Shown here: one piece after another, positions 1-6,590 of the stretch
How positions within the stretch are numbered: the first letter of the stretch is position 1
Layout of the letters: each line of letters begins with the position of its first letter
Origin: JANMAT01 sp031359995
GTDB taxonomy: Bacteria; Actinomycetota; Acidimicrobiia; Acidimicrobiales; Ilumatobacteraceae
Assembly (NCBI GenBank): GCA_031359995.1
Contig: JANMAT010000089.1
Location: forward strand, 1 to 44,677
Length of the DNA: 44,677 nt
Reading direction: 5' to 3'
Made by a program: the position numbers and the translations under genes
Notes under the pieces: generated by a model
Databases searched by the model: none
What the model saw: the letters and a program-made list of their open reading frames with translations, nothing else
Told to the model about the DNA's origin: nothing

Positions 1-168
1 GGCCTGCCGTACGGCGTCGGCGAGCCCGGCTTCGAGACGGTCGAGGCGCTCGGCGTAGGCGGCAATGGCCTTGAGCGAGTCGGTGTCGATCTCGACGAGA
101 TCAGCGTCGTCGACCTCGTCGGCCCAGGCCTCCAACGCCGCCGCTCGTTCGGCTCGTGTCGGGCTCAT
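1..168 (-). CDS. HTH-type antitoxin, partial at window edge
   Basis: The minus strand reads from an ATG at 168 off the window edge, giving 56 codons that begin MSPTRAERAAALEAWADEVD. The acidic, Ala-rich N-terminus followed by a Leu/Ala helix (about residues 30-55) resembles small antitoxins that carry a helix-turn-helix in the C-terminal half, which lies outside this window. The start overlaps the stop of the preceding toxin-like frame as ATGA, which is the usual translational coupling of toxin-antitoxin pairs. The antitoxin assignment rests on recalled family resemblance and on this coupling, not on a visible DNA-binding motif. Confidence 0.5.
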   Translation of the reverse strand, partial: MSPTRAERAAALEAWADEVDDADLVEIDTDSLKAIAAYAERLDRLEAGLADAVRQA

Positions 169-380
169 CGTGTCCACCATCCCTTCAGGAACTTCGGTCG
201 TGCTCGCATCGCATGGATGATCGCCACGCCGACCTCGAGGAGGTCGCCGCTCAGGGATGGACCGATGAACATCGTGACGTCGGGGTCGTTGGTCTCGAAC
301 GCCTTCAGGTGGCTCCGGAAGGCGTGGAGCATGTCCTCGTCGGCGACGCCGTGTCGGCGCGCCGACGGATCGATCTCGAC
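165..380 (-). pseudogene. degenerate toxin of an ARRHGV-type toxin-antitoxin pair
   Basis: In one minus frame the sequence reads VEIDPSARRHGVADEDM, then LHAFRSHLKAFETNDPD, and ends ARPKFLKGWWTR. This is the pattern of a small toxin family paired with HTH antitoxins. No ATG, GTG or TTG precedes VEID, and an in-frame TAG lies at 390-392, so the native start has been lost. The first usable ATG is at 332 and would give 55 residues. The segment between LLEV and IIHAM also looks shorter than in relatives I recall, which suggests an internal deletion. The stop overlaps the antitoxin start by four bases. It is most likely a non-functional remnant, though a 55-residue product cannot be excluded. Confidence 0.45.
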
Positions 381-554
381 CCGGCAAGCCTAGGACCATC
401 ACACCGAATCGTCAACACATGTTGACGCTCGATCGCGCCCGGCAAGTCGGCGCCTGATAGCGCCGAATGCCCGGTCCGGGCGCTCCCTGCACGCCATCCG
501 GGCGACACAGAACGGCGAGCGGCCACTGCACGAGTCGCCGTGGAACACCCTCAG

Positions 555-953
555 TCAGCTCGCCGCCAGTAGCTGCTGCACCCTCTGGTGGGAGAGCCCA
601 AGGAGCTCGGCCGCGTCGCGGCGGCTGAGGCCGAGTTCGGTCAGCGCCTTCACGGCCTCGACCGTCTGCTGCTGAGCCTTCGCGCCAGCTCGCTCGGCTG
701 CGGTTCGCGCCCGGGAGACCTCGTCGGCGACCGCCGCCAGCGCGCCGGGGAACTGATCGCGAATGCCAACCTCGGCCGGCGTCACGTCGAGCCACAGCGC
801 GAGCGCCTCTCGGATGCGCGACTGCGCCTGGCGAAGGCTGCGCCCGTAGGTCTGGCAGCCGGCCACGCCCTTGATGCGGACGTCCCACGCATCGTCGTCG
901 GCGTCGTGCTCGTAGATCGCCGTGTACGTCTTGGATGTGGTCACCGAAGCCAT
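555..953 (-). CDS. hicB: HicB-family antitoxin
   Basis: This 132-residue protein has the HicB layout. An N-terminal fold of about 65 residues reads as a degenerate RNase H-like HicB domain (TAIYEHDADDDAWDVRIKGV, then the GRSLRQAQSRIREAL helix). A C-terminal helix-turn-helix follows at about residues 100-130 (LGLSRRDAAELLGLSHQRVQQLL). HicB proteins neutralise the HicA mRNA interferase and repress their own promoter through this HTH. Recognisable HicA sequence lies immediately upstream but is broken, so this is probably an orphan antitoxin or a free regulator. The start MASVT fits the fold. Confidence 0.75.
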   Translation of the reverse strand: MASVTTSKTYTAIYEHDADDDAWDVRIKGVAGCQTYGRSLRQAQSRIREALALWLDVTPAEVGIRDQFPGALAAVADEVSRARTAAERAGAKAQQQTVEAVKALTELGLSRRDAAELLGLSHQRVQQLLAAS

Positions 954-1110
954 CCTTCCCGAGGCAGGGTTCCCGCGCCCGTGCGATCGACCGGAGGGTC
1001 CCGGTCGGATTGTCCTGCCCCCGGTGCGCCGGGATCACGGTCTGGCAGCCGCCAGGACACGGGACCATGACGTGCGAGCCGCGCTGGCGAAGCTGGGCGC
1101 CGCCCGCGTC
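946..1110 (-). pseudogene. hicA: hicA toxin remnant
   Basis: Directly upstream of hicB the minus strand reads AQLRQRGSHVMVPC, then TVIPAHRGQDNPTGTLRSIA and EPCLGKDGF. This is the second half of a HicA toxin: the RGSH segment holds the expected catalytic His, followed by the GTLRSI helix and a CLGK tail. Upstream of this block the frame has no start codon before an in-frame TGA near 1171-1173. The normal stop is also missing, so the frame runs on across hicB. The loss of both ends makes a functional toxin unlikely. An internal ATG at 1068 could start translation but would omit the RGSH catalytic region. Confidence 0.6.
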
Positions 1111-1239
1111 CTCGCACCTCGCGACATGGACTTCTGGGTCGGCTGCGAGTCACCGGTGACGCTGCGTCGACCCAGAAGGGCCGGACGGCGCCAGGTTCGG
1201 AGGCACCGGAGGCGTCGGCCCGCCCGTGCGAACCAACGG

Positions 1240-1268
1240 TTGCCCCGTGCCTGGCGGTCGGGCACACT
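1240..1268 (+). promoter_or_regulatory. promoter of the truncated haemoglobin gene
   Basis: TTGCCC at 1240-1245 and CACACT at 1263-1268 are separated by 17 bases. The -10-like box ends six bases before the ATG at 1275, which predicts a leaderless or nearly leaderless transcript. Confidence 0.4.
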
Positions 1269-1274
1269 GCGGCC

Positions 1275-1733
1275 ATGGGGACCATCTACGACGCGATGGG
1301 TGGGGCACCGGTGGTGCTGCAGCTGGCGGCGGCGTGGCACGAGCGGGTGATGGCCGACGAGGTCGTGAACCACGCCTTCAGCCACGGGTTCCACCCCGAG
1401 CACATCGAGCGCCTCGCCGCCTACCTGGCCGAAGCGCTCGGCGGCCCGGGCGACTACAGCGCCCGCCTCGGTGACGAGACGACGGTCGTGCGCATGCACA
1501 GCGGCAACGGACTCCACGACGACATGGACCAGCGGGCCATCGCCTGCTTCGACGCCGCCGTGCGCGATGTCGGGCTCGACGCCGACGAGCGCCTGCGACA
1601 GGTGCTCCACGACTACTTCGCCTGGGCGACCACCACCACGATGGCCCGCTACCACGACTCAGCCGACGACGTCCCCGACGGGCTCGCCATCCCCACGTGG
1701 ACGTGGGACGGCGGGCCGGACGACGGCGCCTAG
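1275..1733 (+). CDS. group II truncated haemoglobin-like protein
   Basis: This is a 152-residue globin of the truncated (2-on-2) class. The stretch VVRMHSGNG places His75 where TrHbO proteins carry the proximal haem ligand (LRMRHAPF in the mycobacterial protein). The helix ending in a GGPGDYS-type loop (residues 49-63) matches the YWGGP signature of the group. Such proteins bind O2 or NO in the cytoplasm and are usually assigned oxygen handling or NO detoxification. The C-terminus, rich in Trp, Asp and Gly, is typical of actinobacterial versions. The gene stands alone and has a plausible promoter ending six bases before the start. Confidence 0.8.
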   Translation: MGTIYDAMGGAPVVLQLAAAWHERVMADEVVNHAFSHGFHPEHIERLAAYLAEALGGPGDYSARLGDETTVVRMHSGNGLHDDMDQRAIACFDAAVRDVGLDADERLRQVLHDYFAWATTTTMARYHDSADDVPDGLAIPTWTWDGGPDDGA

Positions 1734-1829
1734 CTAGATCACAGATCGCCGAACCGTTCCCATCGACCACGCACAGCGGTATCTTCACGGTAGGTGCCAA
1801 GACGGAGCGATGGGGACGGGGGAGCTCGG

Positions 1830-1853
1830 GTGGCACGCCGACACCGCACATGA
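1830..1853 (+). CDS. possible 7-codon upstream ORF coupled to the NlpC/P60 gene
   Basis: GTG at 1830 opens a frame reading MARRHRT whose TGA (1851-1853) overlaps the ATG of the downstream hydrolase as ATGA. The only good Shine-Dalgarno sequence here, GGGGGAG at 1818-1824, is five bases from this GTG but 25 bases from the downstream ATG. That spacing suggests ribosomes start here and re-initiate on the hydrolase. Confidence 0.35.
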   Translation: MARRHRT

Positions 1854-2908
1854 CCGTGAACGCGCAGACCGTGGTGCAACTGGCGCTGGCCCAGGTGGGC
1901 GACCGCTACGTGTTCGGAACCGAGGTCGCCGCCAGTGACCCGAACCCGAGCGCGTTCGACTGCTCGGAGCTCGTGGAGTGGGCGTGTGCCCGCGCCGGTG
2001 TCACCCCGACCATGCCCGACGGCACGTGGCTCCAGCAGGCCCACTGCCAGCGCAACGGCACCATGGTGAGCGTGGAACAGGGCGTCGGCACTCGCGGCGC
2101 CCTGCTGTTCAACCACCGCGACGCCAACGGCAACCCGGTCACCGACCTCAGCACGTGCCCACCTCACGCCCACGTGGCCTTCTCCCTGGGCGACGGCACC
2201 ACCATGGAGGCCATGGGCACCGACTACGGCGTCCGCGTCGGCTCGGCGCGCGGCCGCAACTGGACGCACGCCGCGCTGATCCCCGGCGTCGACCACGGCT
2301 CGAAGGAGCCCCCGCCACCGCGGCCGGCGCCGACCCCGGCGCCGACCCCGGCGCCGACCCCGGGCCCTCCGAAGATCTGGTTGAAGCAGGGGAGCACCGG
2401 CGCGCCGGTGAAGGAGCTCCAGGCCCGCCTGGAGGCGTTCGGCGTGGACCGCCTGCCACATCACAGCACCAGCGGCACCTTCACCCCGCTGACCGACCTC
2501 GCCATCCGCCTGGTGCAGCAGCACGTGCAGGCCACGTTCGACCCGAACATGGTGGTCGACGGCGACTGCGGCCCGGTCACGTGGGGCTGGGTGAGCTTCC
2601 TCGCATCGGCCGCGCCGGGCCTGGCCCCGCCGGCGGGCGGCCCACCGCGGCGACCCGACCTGGCCGCGGTGAAGGACGGCGTGCCCGGCGGCGCCGCGGT
2701 GTCCGCGCTGCAGCAGGCCCTCGTCGCCCTCGGCATCACCCGCATCCCGCAGCTCCGCGTCACCGGCGAGTTCGGCCCGCTCACCGACCTCGGTGTGAAG
2801 CTGTTCCAGTGGCACGTGCGCACGAACTACGACAGCACCGTGGACGTCGACGGCATCTGCGGCCCGGTCACGTGGAGCTGGCTCACGAAGCTGACGGCGG
2901 CGCCGTAG
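1850..2908 (+). CDS. NlpC/P60 hydrolase with two C-terminal peptidoglycan-binding domains
   Basis: This 352-residue protein begins directly with an NlpC/P60 cysteine-peptidase fold. The nucleophile is Cys38 in FDCSELVEWA, and HAHVAFSLGDG (His108) is the likely general base. A Pro-Ala-Thr linker of repeated PTPA follows around residues 165-180. After it come two peptidoglycan_binding_1-like domains of about 75 residues, each with a VDGxCGPVTWxW end. The family cleaves D-Glu-mDAP bonds in peptidoglycan stems. No signal peptide is visible, so export would be non-classical or the protein acts inside the cell, as in some endolysins. I chose the ATG at 1850 because the fold starts there and no in-frame start lies closer to the ribosome site. 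Confidence 0.8.
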   Translation: MTVNAQTVVQLALAQVGDRYVFGTEVAASDPNPSAFDCSELVEWACARAGVTPTMPDGTWLQQAHCQRNGTMVSVEQGVGTRGALLFNHRDANGNPVTDLSTCPPHAHVAFSLGDGTTMEAMGTDYGVRVGSARGRNWTHAALIPGVDHGSKEPPPPRPAPTPAPTPAPTPGPPKIWLKQGSTGAPVKELQARLEAFGVDRLPHHSTSGTFTPLTDLAIRLVQQHVQATFDPNMVVDGDCGPVTWGWVSFLASAAPGLAPPAGGPPRRPDLAAVKDGVPGGAAVSALQQALVALGITRIPQLRVTGEFGPLTDLGVKLFQWHVRTNYDSTVDVDGICGPVTWSWLTKLTAAP

Positions 2909-2934
2909 CACCGGGCGGGCGGCGGGGGCACCGC

Positions 2935-2940
2935 TAACGT
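2935..2940 (+). promoter_or_regulatory. -10 box TAACGT for leaderless start at 2949
   Basis: TAACGT ends eight bases before the ATG and no Shine-Dalgarno sequence is present. No convincing -35 box is seen. Confidence 0.4.
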
Positions 2941-2948
2941 CGCGCTCC

Positions 2949-3287
2949 ATGACGTCGCACCGCTGGATCACCGAGATGGGCATGGGCGTCGACGTCCACG
3001 GCAGGGACTACACGAACGCCGCCAAGCGGGCCGTGTCGGACGCGCTGCGCCACAGCAGCCTCAGCTTCTTCGGCCCGGCCGGCAGGTCGCACCACGACAT
3101 GCAGATCGAGGTGCGCATCGCCGTCGCCGACCCCGACGCGGTCGACATCGGGGCCATCGCCGCCGAGGTGCCCTACGGGACCGTGACCGTCACCGTGGTC
3201 CGCGGCGGGCTCGACGTGCCGTCGCCCGGCGGCGACGACGCCATCGTCATCGCCAACGCCGCCATCCTGGTCAGCTTTGCGGACTGA
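2949..3287 (+). CDS. Lin0512 family protein
   Basis: This 112-residue cytoplasmic protein reads MGMGVDVHGRDYTNAAKRAV near its start. That is the signature of the Lin0512 family, small conserved proteins of unknown function found in many bacteria. The middle contains MQIEVRIAVADP, and the C-terminus ends in a hydrophobic strand with the family-like GGDDAIVIANAAILV. Family members are thought to form ring-like oligomers, but no biochemical role is established to my knowledge. The ATG at 2949 is eight bases after a TAACGT box. The gene is not in an operon: the next gene starts 111 bases later with its own -10-like box. Confidence 0.8.
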   Translation: MTSHRWITEMGMGVDVHGRDYTNAAKRAVSDALRHSSLSFFGPAGRSHHDMQIEVRIAVADPDAVDIGAIAAEVPYGTVTVTVVRGGLDVPSPGGDDAIVIANAAILVSFAD

Positions 3288-3384
3288 AACCGTTCCCACC
3301 ACGGTCGGTGGCAAAGGCGGCGGCGCGGGGCGGCTTGCCGAAACCTTGGGCTGCGAGGTGTGGTCGCCACCAACCCGGGTGTCC

Positions 3385-3390
3385 TACCTT
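3385..3390 (+). promoter_or_regulatory. -10 box TACCTT for leaderless start at 3399
   Basis: TACCTT ends eight bases before the ATG of the TetR-type gene. No Shine-Dalgarno sequence precedes the ATG. Confidence 0.4.
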
Positions 3391-3398
3391 GCGCCCTG

Positions 3399-4073
3399 AT
3401 GAACCTCACGAGCGCCGATACCGTCGCCCCCGGCCGGACGCCCGCGGACCCCGACGCCAACCCGAGCTACGACGGACGCCGAGCCCGGCGCGACCGCAAC
3501 AGCGAGGCCGTGATCGAATCGGTGCTCACGCTCCTCTCCGAGGGCGAAGCCTTCCCGACCGCCCAGCAGGTGGCCCAACGATCGGGCGTGTCGCTCCGGT
3601 CGGTCTTCCGCTACTTCGACGACCTCGACGCCATGGCGCACGCCGCCATCTCGACCTTCGTCGAGCGGAACATCGATGCCCTCATCTTCTCGCCGCCGCC
3701 GCCGGGCACCCCGCTGGAGGACCGCATCGGGCAGTGGTGCCGGTTCCGGGCCGATGGCCTGGAGGTGACCGGCACGTCGCAGCTGGCCGCCCTGGAGCGC
3801 GCCCGGCGCCAGCCGACCCTGCGCGCCATCATCGAGCAGCTGCGCCACCAGTCGGCAGCGACCGTGGGCGAGGTGTTCGCCCCCGAGTTGGCCGAACTGG
3901 CACCCGAGGTGCGCGAACGCACGGCGGCACTGCTCCACTCGGTGACCATCATCGAGGTGTGGGTCAACCTCCGGCACCGCCTCGGCCTGTCGGCCGTGGC
4001 GACCGCGGCGGCCTTCGACCAGGCCGTGCGCGGCGTCCTGGCCCAGGCCGGCATCAGCACCGACCGAACGTGA
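3399..4073 (+). CDS. TetR/AcrR family transcriptional regulator
   Basis: This 224-residue regulator carries an N-terminal TetR helix-turn-helix (about residues 30-75: AVIESVLTLLSEGEAF, then QQVAQRSGVSLRSVFRYFDD). An all-helical ligand-binding and dimerisation domain follows. The recognition helix VSLRSVFRYF fits the family pattern. I placed the start at 3399 rather than at the in-frame ATG at 3360, because the shorter form sits eight bases after a TACCTT box and the extra residues add nothing family-like. The nearest genes are a Lin0512 protein and a secreted protein, which give no clear hint about its targets or ligand. Confidence 0.85.
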   Translation: MNLTSADTVAPGRTPADPDANPSYDGRRARRDRNSEAVIESVLTLLSEGEAFPTAQQVAQRSGVSLRSVFRYFDDLDAMAHAAISTFVERNIDALIFSPPPPGTPLEDRIGQWCRFRADGLEVTGTSQLAALERARRQPTLRAIIEQLRHQSAATVGEVFAPELAELAPEVRERTAALLHSVTIIEVWVNLRHRLGLSAVATAAAFDQAVRGVLAQAGISTDRT

Positions 4074-4147
4074 CCGTGTCGGTGCCATCATCCGTCAGGG
4101 TCATGGCGCCGACACCCACGGCGAACCCACACGCGGGTGGCTGGCGA

Positions 4148-4153
4148 TAGGGT
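4148..4153 (+). promoter_or_regulatory. -10 box TAGGGT upstream of the EXORDIUM-like gene
   Basis: TAGGGT lies 34 bases before the GTG at 4188. A strong Shine-Dalgarno sequence, GGAGGG at 4177-4182, lies between them, so this transcript would have a leader. Confidence 0.35.
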
Positions 4154-4187
4154 GACCGCTGGGCGACTGTGTTCGTGGAGGGATCAC

Positions 4188-6590
4188 GTGGCTTTGATCG
4201 CAGGACGGCGCTGGCGACGCCCCTCGCTCCGATCGTCGCGCCCGGCCGCCGCCGCGCTCGTCGCCCTGGCGTGCGTCGTGCCTGCGGCGACGGCCGGGTC
4301 GACTGCCGCGGCATCGCCCCGAGCGCCCGTGGCGACATCCTCGCCGCTCGCCCGCGGCTACGTGCCCTACGGCGCCGAGCGCCTCACCGTCGCCAGCTCG
4401 TTGGCCGCCACCGGGAACCCCCACCTCGACTACTACGGCGGGCCGGTGGTCGCCGAGCCGGAGATCGTGCAGGTGCTCTACGGCGCCCAGCAAGCCGACT
4501 ACGTGTCTGAGGTCGCGGCGCTCGCCATGCAGCCGGCGAGCGTCGCCTCGTTCCTCAAGGATGCCGTGGCCGGCGGCCATGTCACCGACATGTCCGAGTA
4601 CGACACCACGGCCACCAACATCGACGCCCAGCCGGGCACCGGCCAGCACATCACCACCGGCACGTACATCGGCCGGTTCCACATCAACCAGGGAACCTCC
4701 CCGGGCGCCCAGATCACCGATGACGACATCCAGGCCGAGCTGGCCGCGCAGATCGGCAACGCCGTGCTTCCCGATCCCGCGGTCGACGCCGACGGGCACA
4801 GCAAGACCATCTACACGGTGTTCCTCCCGGCGGGCACGCGCGTGTGCGACGCCCAGGCCTGCTCGCTGACCTCGCCGGGCGGGTTCTGCGCCTACCACTC
4901 GGCGTTCCGCCTGCACGGCACCGGGCCCGTCGTGGTGTACACCGTGCAGCCCGACCTCTCGAGCATCCCCGTGCTCAACGGGTGCGGCCCCGGCACCGCC
5001 TTCCAGATCACGACCTCGACGCTGTCGCACGAACTGCTCGAAGCGATCACCGACCCGCTCATCGGCCTGGCCACCGACATCGCCGCTCCGCTGGCGTGGT
5101 ACGACAACGACAACTCCGCCCTCGGCGAGGTGGCCGACATCTGCGGCAACGTCTTCGTGCAGGTCCAGATGAACGGCACGAACTACCAGGTGCCGGGGGA
5201 GTGGAGCAACGCACGCGACGACTGCTTCGTCCCCGGCGCACCGGTCGCGCCCGGATCGTTCATCCCCCAGCCGAGTGCACTCACGCTCGTCGCCGGCGCC
5301 AAGCTCGCCGTGCCGCTGCGCCAGATCGGCACACCGACCGCGGTCACGTACGCGGCCACCGCCCCGACCGGCCTCACGACCACGTTCGCCGCGGCCTCGG
5401 TGGCCGCCGGCGGCACGACCTCGGTCACGATCACCGCCGCACCAACTGCCCCGAGCGGCCGGCGCACGGTCACCGTGTCGACGTCGAACGGGCAGCAGCG
5501 GATCATCACGGTCGACGTCAAGGGCGTCGGCACCGCGCTCGACGTGTCGGCCCCGCTCGTGCGCCTCCTCGATACGCGCAACCGTGGCGTGCCCGTCGGG
5601 GCCGGTGAGGTCGTTCGTGCCGCGGCCACCGCCACCGGTGCCAGCGCCGTCGTGTTGAACGTGACCGCCACCGAACCCACCGCGTCCGCGTTCGTCACGG
5701 TCTGGCCGTGCAGCGAGGCCATGCCGCTGGCCTCGAACCTCAACGTGGTCGCCGGTCAGACCGCGGCCAACCTCGTGACGGTCGCGCTCGGCACCGACGC
5801 GGACGTGTGCGTGTTCAACTCGGCCGGTCGGACGCACATCGTCGTCGATCAACTGAGCGCCTACCGCCCGGTCGCCGGCGCCGTGCGCGCCGGGCGCTTC
5901 GTGCCCGTGACGCCCGCTCGCGCCCTCGACACGCGCGAGTCCGGTGCCCCGTTCACCGTGGGCGAATCGCGCACCATCGACCTGCGACCGGTCGGCGTGC
6001 CCATCGACGCCCTCGCCGTGGTGCTCACCGTCACCGCCGTCGACTCCACCGCGGCCGGCTTCTGGTCGGTGTGGCCGTCGGGGCCGTGGCCGGGCACGTC
6101 GAACCTCAACATCACGCGGCGCGGCCAGACGCGGGCCAACCAGGTGGTCGTGCCGGCGTCGCTCGGCACGGTGGCCGTCCTCAGCCAGGTGGGCGGGCAC
6201 CTCGTGATCGACGTCGCCGGCTTCTTCACCGGTGACACGGCGTCGCCCGGGCTCGCCGGGCTCTTCCACCCGATGGCACCGCGTCGCGCGGTCGACACGC
6301 GCGCCGACCTCGGCCGCCGCATCCACGACGGCACCCTCGACCTCGGCGGTCTGACTCCCACGAACAGCAGCGCGGTGGCCCTGAACGTCACCGTGACCGA
6401 GCCCGACGCCGCCGGGTTCGTCACCGCCTTCCCCGCTGACGCGTCGCCGCCCCTGGCGTCGAACGTCAACTTCGAGGCGTCGGCCACCGTGCCCGACCAT
6501 GTGGTCGTCGGCACCGGCACGAACCGCGTGGGGTTCCACGCGAACGTCCCGGTGCATCTCGTGATCGACGTGAACGGCTGGTACTCGTGA
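4188..6590 (+). CDS. secreted EXORDIUM/metallopeptidase-like protein with three C-terminal DTR modules
   Basis: This 800-residue secreted protein has a basic N-terminus, then an Ala/Leu-rich membrane segment ending in Ala-rich sequence (signal peptide, about residues 1-45). The globular part (about 60-340) contains TTSTLSHELLEAITDPL and, further on, EVADICGN. The HELxEAITDP plus E-x-x-D-x-C pattern recalls plant Phi-1/EXORDIUM proteins and their bacterial relatives; the His and Glu could bind a metal, but no activity is shown. A linker domain (about 360-445) precedes three tandem modules of about 115 residues at 5539-5868, 5893-6232 and 6258-6587, each starting with xxDTR and ending VVDxxxxY/F. 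The GTG start follows GGAGGG by five bases and gives a better signal peptide than the upstream ATG. Confidence 0.65.
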   Translation: MALIAGRRWRRPSLRSSRPAAAALVALACVVPAATAGSTAAASPRAPVATSSPLARGYVPYGAERLTVASSLAATGNPHLDYYGGPVVAEPEIVQVLYGAQQADYVSEVAALAMQPASVASFLKDAVAGGHVTDMSEYDTTATNIDAQPGTGQHITTGTYIGRFHINQGTSPGAQITDDDIQAELAAQIGNAVLPDPAVDADGHSKTIYTVFLPAGTRVCDAQACSLTSPGGFCAYHSAFRLHGTGPVVVYTVQPDLSSIPVLNGCGPGTAFQITTSTLSHELLEAITDPLIGLATDIAAPLAWYDNDNSALGEVADICGNVFVQVQMNGTNYQVPGEWSNARDDCFVPGAPVAPGSFIPQPSALTLVAGAKLAVPLRQIGTPTAVTYAATAPTGLTTTFAAASVAAGGTTSVTITAAPTAPSGRRTVTVSTSNGQQRIITVDVKGVGTALDVSAPLVRLLDTRNRGVPVGAGEVVRAAATATGASAVVLNVTATEPTASAFVTVWPCSEAMPLASNLNVVAGQTAANLVTVALGTDADVCVFNSAGRTHIVVDQLSAYRPVAGAVRAGRFVPVTPARALDTRESGAPFTVGESRTIDLRPVGVPIDALAVVLTVTAVDSTAAGFWSVWPSGPWPGTSNLNITRRGQTRANQVVVPASLGTVAVLSQVGGHLVIDVAGFFTGDTASPGLAGLFHPMAPRRAVDTRADLGRRIHDGTLDLGGLTPTNSSAVALNVTVTEPDAAGFVTAFPADASPPLASNVNFEASATVPDHVVVGTGTNRVGFHANVPVHLVIDVNGWYS

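Noticed and set aside
2325..2365. Short tandem DNA repeat in the NlpC/P60 gene
   Set aside because: It is a coding PTPA linker between domains, common in secreted or wall proteins, not an independent repeat element.
4101..6557. Very long open frame on the minus strand (over 800 codons) opposite the EXORDIUM-like gene
   Set aside because: It is rich in Gly, Arg, His, Asp and Val, with no domain, signal or start context. It is a GC-rich antisense shadow of the plus-strand gene, which has clear domains.
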